From Myxococcales bacterium (lineage in GTDB: Bacteria; Myxococcota_A; Bradymonadia; Bradymonadales; Bradymonadaceae): DNA of 7,897 nt. Location of the stretch: contig SKNI01000654.1 of NCBI GenBank assembly GCA_007120615.1, positions 1 to 7,897 on the forward strand, given 5' to 3'. Below are positions 1 to 4,706 of this stretch, piece after piece; within the stretch, counting starts at the first letter, position 1; each line of letters opens with the position of its first letter. The position numbers were made by a program, and so were the translations under genes. Below the pieces are notes generated by a model. It was not told the origin of the DNA and ran no database searches. It saw only the letters and a program-made list of their open reading frames with translations.

Positions 1-369
1 CGTCAGGCCCTGGCTTATCCCCAGAAAGACGTTGGCAAAGATGATCCAACCCCAACTCGGGGCCCACATTAAAAGAAAGGGCACCGGAAGCGCAAAGAGC
101 CAGCCTCCAATCAGCACCGACTTTCGCCCGAAGGTATCACCGAGGCGCCCGGCGAAATAATTGGTCAGCGCTTTGACGATCCCGAAGACCGCGATGAACG
201 ACAAGATGGCGGTCCGCGCCACCATCTCGAACTCCTCCTCCGCGATCGCCGGCAGGATGCTGCGCTCCATCCCGATCATGGCCCCCACAAAGGCGTTGAC
301 CAATATAAGGAGGCTAAATTGGGCCATATTCTCGCGAATTCCCAGACGGATCGGACGAGTTGCTTTCAT
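1..369 (-). CDS. MFS transporter, N-terminal part (runs off the window)
   Basis: This is the first 123 codons of an inner-membrane secondary transporter; the C-terminus lies beyond base 1. The translation begins MKATRPIRLGIREN and is strongly hydrophobic. Probable membrane helices lie near residues 17-38, 53-73 and 85-102, and a fourth begins near 108. Between helices 2 and 3 is a clear MFS motif A (GRLGDTFGRKS, residues 74-84, with G77, D78, G81, R82 and K83), which identifies the superfamily. The segment MIGMERSILP in helix 1 and FLGISQGLT at the edge also resemble bacterial MFS drug or metabolite exporters. The substrate cannot be told. The chosen ATG (367-369) has AAGGA only one base upstream, which is closer than normal; a GAGAGA run 7-12 bases upstream may serve instead. 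ATG at 325-327 (residue 15) is an alternative start that keeps all helices. Confidence 0.88.
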   Translation of the reverse strand, partial: MKATRPIRLGIRENMAQFSLLILVNAFVGAMIGMERSILPAIAEEEFEMVARTAILSFIAVFGIVKALTNYFAGRLGDTFGRKSVLIGGWLFALPVPFLLMWAPSWGWIIFANVFLGISQGLT

Positions 370-477
370 ATCCTTATCTCTCTTGTTCTTTCGGTTAGAT
401 ACCAATACTCAATAGAATGCTTGAATAACAAGCGGCAAGATCGATGCCACAGCTTTAAATAACCGGAAGAAAACGGA

Positions 478-576
478 GAAACGTTATGGATAAAGGGTGA
501 CACTGAAAAATGATAGAAACGAATAAAGCGATCAAACGTTTCAGGTTGTTGCACGCGTGAACAACACCACGAAACG
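478..576. repeat. GAAACG / CGTTTC hexamer cluster
   Basis: GAAACG occurs at 478-483, 516-521 and 571-576, and its reverse complement CGTTTC occurs at 537-542. The inverted copy can pair with the copy at 516-521 or with the copy at 571-576, and the second pairing encloses the inverted repeat at 545-565. On the transporter's strand these two pairings would be mutually exclusive hairpins. Hexamers are short and chance occurrence in AT-rich DNA cannot be excluded. Confidence 0.3.
545..565. promoter_or_regulatory. Inverted repeat, candidate operator upstream of MFS gene
   Basis: GTTGTT (545-550) and AACAAC (560-565) flank the perfect palindrome CACGCGTG (552-559), with a single extra G at 551. 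This gives a nearly symmetric 21-bp site of about the length bound by dimeric repressors such as TetR or MarR types. It lies about 175 bp upstream of the transporter start. The symmetry is visible in the sequence; the operator role is inference. No regulator gene is present in the window, and the site could equally act as an RNA hairpin in a long leader. Confidence 0.35.
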
Positions 577-705
577 CCTGGGCGGTTGGTATACTTGAGC
601 GGTCAACTTGGTCGGCTCTCGGCGTCGGCGCACTGAAAAGTAAACGGTTTGCCTACCACCTGGCGCCCACCCAAAGTTCCCCCTTAAACTTGGCCTTTCT
701 CTGTG

Positions 706-729
706 TCTTGGCCCCTTGGCCTCTTGGCG
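706..729. repeat. Three-unit 8-bp tandem repeat (YCTTGGCS)
   Basis: Three head-to-tail octamers, TCTTGGCC (706-713), CCTTGGCC (714-721) and TCTTGGCG (722-729), each differ by one base from their neighbour. A related octamer, ACTTGGCC, sits at 688-695. The array is followed by a pyrimidine-rich stretch reaching the flavoprotein stop codon. It resembles the short CTTTG/CTTGG-type intergenic repeats seen in many bacterial genomes; that resemblance is from memory, not from a search. Confidence 0.5.
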
Positions 730-775
730 ATGGCCCTTGCTCTTCTCCTTTCCTCGCTCCTCTCCCCCCCTCGCC

Positions 776-1519
776 TCACCGATGCTCCGGATTCTCGTGT
801 CCCCTGTGACAACCGGCGTCCCACACCGATCGCTGGTTTCCGTGGGCCGGAATCCCCCCGGCGTCTTTGATCATCCGGGCCATATGCATCAGATTCCAGG
901 TCATAAAGGTGGTATTTCGCTGGGTAAACTCGTTTTCGGGTCCCCCGGAGTTCTCGTCGAGATAGGAGGGGCCCGGGCCGGCCTCTCCCACCCAGCCGGC
1001 GTCGGATTGCGGCGGGATCACAAAGCCCAGATGCTGCAGGGCGTATAAGATGCTGGTGGCGCAGTGTTTTACGCCGTCCTCATTTCCCGTCACCACACAT
1101 CCGCCGACCCGACCGTAATAGGCGTATTGACCCTCATCGTTGAGCTCGGCGGACATCGCATAGAGCCTCTCAATGAGGGTGGAGCAGACCGATGACCTCT
1201 CCCCGAGCCAGATAGGGGTGCCCACCACCACGATATGCGCGGCCTCCACTTTCTCAAAGATTTCGGGCCACTGATCGCTCTCCCAGCCGTGCTCCGTCAT
1301 ATCCGGATAGACCCCGGAGGCGACGTCGTGATCGATGAGTCGAATCAACTCTACATCAACGTTATTTTTCTCGAGGATCGCCTTTGAGACCCGCATCAGA
1401 CCTTCGGTATGAGAGCGTTCTGGCGAACGCTTCAAGGTGCAGTTGAAGAAGACCGCTCTTAGAGCGGAGAAGTCCCAGGGGTGCTCCGCGCAGAGTTTTT
1501 CCTGTCGTTCGGTCAGCAT
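776..1519 (-). CDS. Flavodoxin-fold NAD(P)H-dependent FMN oxidoreductase
   Basis: This is a 247-residue soluble protein of the NADPH-dependent FMN reductase / flavodoxin-like superfamily. Such enzymes use FMN to transfer electrons from NAD(P)H to quinones, flavins or other small acceptors. After a strand-forming segment (ALRAVFFNCTLKRS, residues 19-32), the phosphate-binding loop NCTLKRSPERSHT (26-38) should hold the FMN phosphate. A second hydrophobic strand leads into GTPIWLGERSS (100-110), the usual loop contacting the flavin ring, and VVTGNEDGVKHC (142-153) is the third cofactor loop. The C-terminus GNQRSVWDAGCHRGHENPEHR-like tail matches the usual end of this family, so the gene seems complete. 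The ATG is supported by AAGGAG eight bases upstream (1528-1533). The gene stands alone: a divergent intergenic region lies upstream and a 406-bp gap downstream. Substrate and physiological role are not readable from sequence. Confidence 0.88.
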   Translation of the reverse strand: MLTERQEKLCAEHPWDFSALRAVFFNCTLKRSPERSHTEGLMRVSKAILEKNNVDVELIRLIDHDVASGVYPDMTEHGWESDQWPEIFEKVEAAHIVVVGTPIWLGERSSVCSTLIERLYAMSAELNDEGQYAYYGRVGGCVVTGNEDGVKHCATSILYALQHLGFVIPPQSDAGWVGEAGPGPSYLDENSGGPENEFTQRNTTFMTWNLMHMARMIKDAGGIPAHGNQRSVWDAGCHRGHENPEHR

Positions 1520-1567
1520 CGGGCCGGCTCCTTAACATATGGGAAGAAGAGATGTTGAAGTCTTCTG

Positions 1568-1596
1568 ATAAGAAGCACGAAGTGGAAGATTTCCAA
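1568..1596 (-). promoter_or_regulatory. Putative sigma70-like promoter of the flavoprotein gene
   Basis: On the minus strand TTGGAA (1591-1596) and TCTTAT (1568-1573) are separated by exactly 17 bases. Each matches four of six bases of the -35 and -10 consensus. Transcription would begin near 1561, giving a leader of about 40 nt that includes the ribosome binding site at 1528-1533. This is a weak-consensus match found by eye. Confidence 0.4.
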
Positions 1597-1680
1597 TGCC
1601 CTTCGGAGCGTGGAGGTCCCCGTCCTGATTCACTTCTTAGTATGTAAGGTCGGCACGCTGTGGGTTCGCGTCGGCCTGAT

Positions 1681-1700
1681 CCCCCAGGCAAGCCTGGGGG
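1681..1700. repeat. Perfect 9-bp inverted repeat
   Basis: CCCCCAGGC (1681-1689) is exactly complementary to GCCTGGGGG (1692-1700), with AA between them. This is a very stable potential hairpin or cruciform. It is not followed by a T tract on either strand, so it is not a standard intrinsic terminator. The heptamer GTTGGGC follows twice, at 1700-1706 and 1711-1717. Confidence 0.8.
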
Positions 1701-1723
1701 TTGGGCGGGAGTTGGGCTACGCA

Positions 1724-1755
1724 GGTGGCAAACCACCGCTCCGCCACGAGAGCGG
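1724..1755. repeat. Two adjacent small inverted repeats
   Basis: GGTGG (1724-1728) pairs with CCACC (1733-1737) around a CAAA tetraloop. CCGCTC (1736-1741) pairs with GAGCGG (1750-1755) around an 8-nt loop. The two stems share bases 1736-1737, so they can form together only if one of them loses a pair or two. Confidence 0.55.
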
Positions 1756-1765
1756 CGGCGGCTGC

Positions 1766-1821
1766 GGCGCCAGGCGTTGGTAGATCAATATAATACTTCC
1801 AACTACGATGCCTTTGGCGCC
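1766..1821. repeat. Long bulged inverted repeat with AT-rich loop
   Basis: The left arm GGCGCCAGGCGTTGG (1766-1780) is matched by the right arm 1799-1821. The reverse complement of that arm reads GGCGCCA-AA-GGC-ATCGTA-GTTGG, so it carries 2-nt and 6-nt insertions relative to the left arm. The 18-nt loop (1781-1798) is AT-rich and contains TATAAT at 1789-1794. No -35 element is seen at the right distance, so I do not call a promoter. Two GGCGCC palindromes (1766-1771 and 1816-1821) mark the ends. Confidence 0.5.
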
Positions 1822-1842
1822 GAGGACATCCATGTCCTCGGC
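1819..1842. repeat. Perfect 11-bp inverted repeat
   Basis: GCCGAGGACAT (1819-1829) is exactly complementary to ATGTCCTCGGC (1832-1842), with CC between. It shares bases 1819-1821 with the neighbouring bulged repeat, so the two are alternatives or form a junction. Four bases later an A7 run begins (1847-1853), followed by GCGC and a T5 run (1858-1862); 1849-1862 is itself a 14-bp palindrome. The geometry is not that of a standard terminator on either strand. Confidence 0.8.
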
Positions 1843-1866
1843 TAACAAAAAAAGCGCTTTTTCTTT

Positions 1867-1891
1867 GAGGCGGACGAGGACGTCCGCGCTC
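1867..1891. repeat. 9-bp inverted repeat with one bulge
   Basis: GAGGCGGAC (1867-1875) pairs with GTCCGC (1882-1887) and CTC (1889-1891), leaving G1888 bulged, around a GAGGAC hexaloop. The inner GGACGTCC (1878-1885) is also a palindrome. The arm sequence (GAGGAC/GTCC) resembles that of the 1819-1842 hairpin, suggesting that both belong to one repeat family. Confidence 0.65.
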
Positions 1892-1996
1892 CGAGGGCAT
1901 TTGATACAGCTCGAGATTCGCCGACATTGAGACGAGCCAGACTTTTTGCCATACTCCAGAAGTATTGAATCACTATTTGAATTGTGGAGCCCTTGA

Positions 1997-3175
1997 ATGG
2001 ATCGACCGCGCGGGATCGTCTCACCATGGCCGCTTATTGTTGTGGTCCTAGCGGTATTCTTCATCGGTTGCATCGAAGAAGGGGAGATCGACAATCAGTC
2101 GAATTCCCAGGAGCCGACGGAGCCTGTCGAGCCGCGTTTTGAGGCTCATTTTACGGAGCCCGCCCCGGGGCAGCCGGATGACACCATCAGCGCTCTGATC
2201 ATCGAATATCTGGAGGACGCGCCTGAAGGGTCTACGGTCCGGGCTGCGCTCTATACGATCAGCCTGGAGTCGGTGGCGCAGGCCTTTATCGACGCTCGCC
2301 AAAGGGGCGTGGACGTGGAAATGGTGTTGGGAAATACCAACCGCACGGCGTCCGGTGCGGACTGGACGGCGGTAGCTCTACTTCGAGAAGAGCTCGGCGA
2401 TTCTCTGACCATCTGCAGCGACGGCGAGAGCAGCGGCGGCTGCATTGGCGACAATATCCACCACAATAAATTTGTGACGTTCTCCGAACTCGGGGACCAC
2501 GCGAACCATGTAGTGCTCCAGAGTTCTGGAAACCTCACCGACTTTCAGCAGACCCAATACGACAACGTACTGGTCGTCTATGACGATAAGCCCCTCTACG
2601 ACGCCTACCACTCCTATTGGGACGATCTGCGTCGTCAGCAGGCCGACCCCTCCTATGATCGCACCGAGTCCGGGGCCTCCCCGACCACCGCCTATTTCTC
2701 ACCCTATACGCTGGGCGATCCGATCCACGAGGAGCTCACACGGGTGAACTGCGCGCAGGGCGGAGAGGTCTATCTGGCGATGGCCTTTTTCACCAATGCT
2801 CGCTATCAAATCGCCGAGCGGTTGGCCGAGTTGGATCAGGAGGGCTGTGAGGTCCACGTGCTTTTGCGGGCCAGTGAGATCGCCTCCCCGGGAAGTGGAA
2901 TCATCAATAATATCCGACAGGGAGATATCGACTTCGGGTATTTTCCCTCCGCCGAAGAGATCCAGATGCACTCCAAATATCTGGTCTATCGGGCGGGCCT
3001 GGACCAGGAGGAAGATCCCGCTTTTGTGGTCTGGACCGGCTCCCATAATTACACGCGGGCTGCCCTTCTGAACAACGACGAGGTACTCCTTCGTATAGAA
3101 GATGAGGACCTCTTTGAACGATATCGAGACAACTGGGTCTGGATGCGAGAGCGAGCGGAGACGCGTCATCCCTGA
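1997..3175 (+). CDS. Phospholipase D-like lipoprotein
   Basis: This 392-residue exported protein has two PLD half-domains. Residues 1-25 form a lipoprotein signal: a basic start (MDRPR), a hydrophobic core (WPLIVVVLAVFFIG) and a lipobox ending at C25. F at -3 is unusual. An acidic, proline-rich linker follows (26-60). The first half-site has H156-N-K158 and S177-G-N179; the second has H325-S-K327 and the loop TGSHNYT (347-353). This is the HxK...GSxN pattern of PLD-superfamily enzymes (PLDc_2 type), which use a histidine pair to cleave phosphodiester bonds in lipids or nucleic acids. The Asp of a full HxKxxxxD motif is replaced by S163 and R332, as happens in divergent members. Substrate could be phospholipid, DNA or RNA. 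The ATG is preceded by GTGGAG with a 7-nt spacer (1984-1989). The gene overlaps the downstream helicase by 74 nt. Family confidence is high; activity is uncertain. Confidence 0.88.
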   Translation: MDRPRGIVSPWPLIVVVLAVFFIGCIEEGEIDNQSNSQEPTEPVEPRFEAHFTEPAPGQPDDTISALIIEYLEDAPEGSTVRAALYTISLESVAQAFIDARQRGVDVEMVLGNTNRTASGADWTAVALLREELGDSLTICSDGESSGGCIGDNIHHNKFVTFSELGDHANHVVLQSSGNLTDFQQTQYDNVLVVYDDKPLYDAYHSYWDDLRRQQADPSYDRTESGASPTTAYFSPYTLGDPIHEELTRVNCAQGGEVYLAMAFFTNARYQIAERLAELDQEGCEVHVLLRASEIASPGSGIINNIRQGDIDFGYFPSAEEIQMHSKYLVYRAGLDQEEDPAFVVWTGSHNYTRAALLNNDEVLLRIEDEDLFERYRDNWVWMRERAETRHP

Positions 3176-4706
3176 ACTATCGACGAATCTACTCAGACCG
3201 CTGGGCCCCACAGCACTGTCGCCCTTTGCCACAAGCCCGGAAGAGGGTCTGGAGACCATCTTCGGGTTCTCCTCCTTTCGAAAAGGGCAGCGCTCAGTTG
3301 TGGAGCATCTCGCCACCGGCCGTGACGCCCTGGTGGTCATGCCCACGGGCTCCGGAAAGAGTCTCTGCTATCAACTGGCCGGAGCCCTGACCCAGGGGCT
3401 GACACTTGTGGTTTCGCCGTTGATCGCCCTGATGAAAGACCAGGTCGACGGACTCCGAAACACGGGTCTTCCGGTGACCGCCATTCACTCGGCCATACCG
3501 CGGGCCGAGCAGCGAGAGCGCATCGAAGGGATGTATCTCGGAGACTATAAAGTGGTCTACGTCGCCCCGGAGCGCTTTCAGAGTAGGATCTTTTGCGAAG
3601 CTCTCGAAGACGTGGAGATCGGCCTATTGGTCGTCGACGAGGCCCATTGCATCAGCCAATGGGGACACGACTTTCGCCCCGCCTACCGCAGACTGGCCGC
3701 CGCAAAGGAGCGCTTCGGAGATCCGCAGACCGTGGCGTTGACGGCGACGGCCACCGAGGCCGTTCGACGCGATATTCGAGAACAACTGGGGATCGAGCAA
3801 GAAGACGAAATCGTCGCCGGCCTGGAGCGACCAAACCTGTCCTTCGATGTTTTTCACGCCGGCAAAAATGACGACAAGATTCGGCGAATGAAGAAGCTCA
3901 TCGACCGCTACGATGGGGAGTCGATCATCGTCTACTGCGCGACCCGAAAGCAGGTCATCTCGGTGCAAAAAAAGCTCGAAAAGGCCAGCGTCAATGCCGG
4001 AACCTACCACGGGGGAATGGCCTCCGGCGCGCGCCGGGAGATTCAGGAGCGATGGATGACCTCCGAACTCCCCGTGCTGGTGGCGACCAATGCCTTCGGG
4101 ATGGGGGTAGACAAGCCCGACGTGCGAGGGGTGATTCACTTCAATATCCCGGGCAGCGTGGAAGCCTATTACCAGGAGGCCGGTCGGGCCGGTCGCGACG
4201 GCGGGCCTGCCCATTGCCTGCTCCTCTTTAATCGCTCCGATCTGCGAGTGCATCACTGGTTTGCGGAGAATACCTTCCCCCTTCGCATGCAGGTCATCCG
4301 GATCTGGCTCCATCTATGTTCTCTGGGACCGGGAGAGCATAAAATCACCCCCGCAGGGCTCGCAAAAGCTGCCCGAGGACCGGGGCAGAAATTACCCGCC
4401 CAGATGGCACAGGCTTCCCTGGACCATCTGTCCCGCGGCGGACATATTCGCTACGGCGGCGGCACTGTTGAAGTGCTCCACGAGGTGGGCCCGCTGGACC
4501 TCAACATCGACTTCGACCGCTTCGGAGAGCGCCGAATCACCGCCAAGAGACAACTGGGCCAGATCACAGATTATACCAGGACCCAGCGCTGCTATCAGGC
4601 CACGCTTCTGGCCCACTTTGACGATAGCTTGAGCGGTGGCCATCGCTGCGGTTGTTGTGGACACTGCACAGATTCAATCACTGAATCCGCTGCAGACCGT
4701 CGATGA
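3102..4706 (+). CDS. recQ: RecQ-family ATP-dependent DNA helicase
   Basis: This cytoplasmic 3'-5' DNA helicase acts in recombinational repair and replication-fork processing. All superfamily 2 RecQ motifs are present: motif 0 FGFSSFRKGQ (54-63), Walker A PTGSGKS (81-87), DEAH (179-182) followed by the RecQ aromatic loop CISQWGHDFRP, TATAT (214-218), VATNAFGMGVDKPDVR (327-342) and QEAGRAGRDGG (358-368). C497, C516, C519 and C522 form a C-x18-C-x2-C-x2-C zinc site close to the C-terminus. About 130 residues separate motif VI from this site, roughly 80 more than in E. coli RecQ. The insert looks winged-helix-like (about 395-460). No RQC winged helix or HRDC domain follows. After the TTG at 3114 no in-frame ATG, GTG or TTG precedes the conserved core, so translation must begin inside the PLD gene. 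ATG 3102 is listed; TTG 3114 has GAGG six bases upstream and is a real alternative. The 3' end overlaps the convergent gene by 29 bp. Confidence 0.93.
   Translation: MRTSLNDIETTGSGCESERRRVIPELSTNLLRPLGPTALSPFATSPEEGLETIFGFSSFRKGQRSVVEHLATGRDALVVMPTGSGKSLCYQLAGALTQGLTLVVSPLIALMKDQVDGLRNTGLPVTAIHSAIPRAEQRERIEGMYLGDYKVVYVAPERFQSRIFCEALEDVEIGLLVVDEAHCISQWGHDFRPAYRRLAAAKERFGDPQTVALTATATEAVRRDIREQLGIEQEDEIVAGLERPNLSFDVFHAGKNDDKIRRMKKLIDRYDGESIIVYCATRKQVISVQKKLEKASVNAGTYHGGMASGARREIQERWMTSELPVLVATNAFGMGVDKPDVRGVIHFNIPGSVEAYYQEAGRAGRDGGPAHCLLLFNRSDLRVHHWFAENTFPLRMQVIRIWLHLCSLGPGEHKITPAGLAKAARGPGQKLPAQMAQASLDHLSRGGHIRYGGGTVEVLHEVGPLDLNIDFDRFGERRITAKRQLGQITDYTRTQRCYQATLLAHFDDSLSGGHRCGCCGHCTDSITESAADRR

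Larger units (their letters stand above)
370..775. other. Gene-free upstream region of the MFS gene
   Basis: About 400 bp separate the transporter start from the end of the flavoprotein gene on the same strand. The left half (about 380-540) is clearly more AT-rich than the genes around it, as expected of a promoter and leader region. I could not find a convincing -35/-10 pair with correct spacing for the transporter. The region holds a near-perfect inverted repeat at 545-565, repeated GAAACG/CGTTTC hexamers at 478-576, an 8-bp tandem repeat at 706-729, and a pyrimidine-rich tract at about 731-779 just past the flavoprotein stop. No T-tracted terminator hairpin is visible for the flavoprotein gene. 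A 62-codon frame (366-554, minus, GTG start) crosses the region, but I do not call it a gene. Confidence 0.6.
1520..1996. other. Divergent intergenic region with a dense hairpin element
   Basis: The 477 bp lie between the divergently transcribed flavoprotein and PLD lipoprotein genes. The left part (1520-1620) holds the flavoprotein leader and putative promoter. The central part (about 1640-1891) is a chain of at least six inverted repeats with GC-rich arms, annotated separately. The right part (about 1900-1996) is AT-richer and should carry the promoter of the PLD gene, although no good hexamer pair stands out. Several short frames of 61-125 codons cross this region on both strands. Their translations are low in hydrophobic structure, overlap one another in different frames and match no family I know, so I treat the region as non-coding. 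Confidence 0.6.

Noticed and set aside
716..1048. 110-codon plus-strand frame overlapping the flavoprotein 3' end
   Set aside because: It is antisense to the flavoprotein C-terminus and begins in the tandem repeat and pyrimidine tract, with no recognisable domain.
1789..1794. Perfect TATAAT as a -10 box
   Set aside because: No -35-like hexamer lies 16-18 bases upstream, and the sequence sits in the loop of a bulged inverted repeat.
1681..1862. Intrinsic terminators at the perfect hairpins
   Set aside because: Neither hairpin is followed directly by a T tract on either strand, and the flanking genes are divergent, so no transcript is expected to end here.
1637..2094. Overlapping minus-strand reading frames of 61-125 codons in the intergenic region
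   Set aside because: They overlap each other in different frames and run into the PLD gene's 5' end. Their apparent repeats (for example ADVLVR-like segments) come from the palindromic DNA.
2699..4313. Minus-strand frames of 215 and 229 codons (2699-3346 and 3624-4313)
   Set aside because: They are mirror frames of the PLD and RecQ genes, which have unambiguous catalytic motifs on the plus strand.
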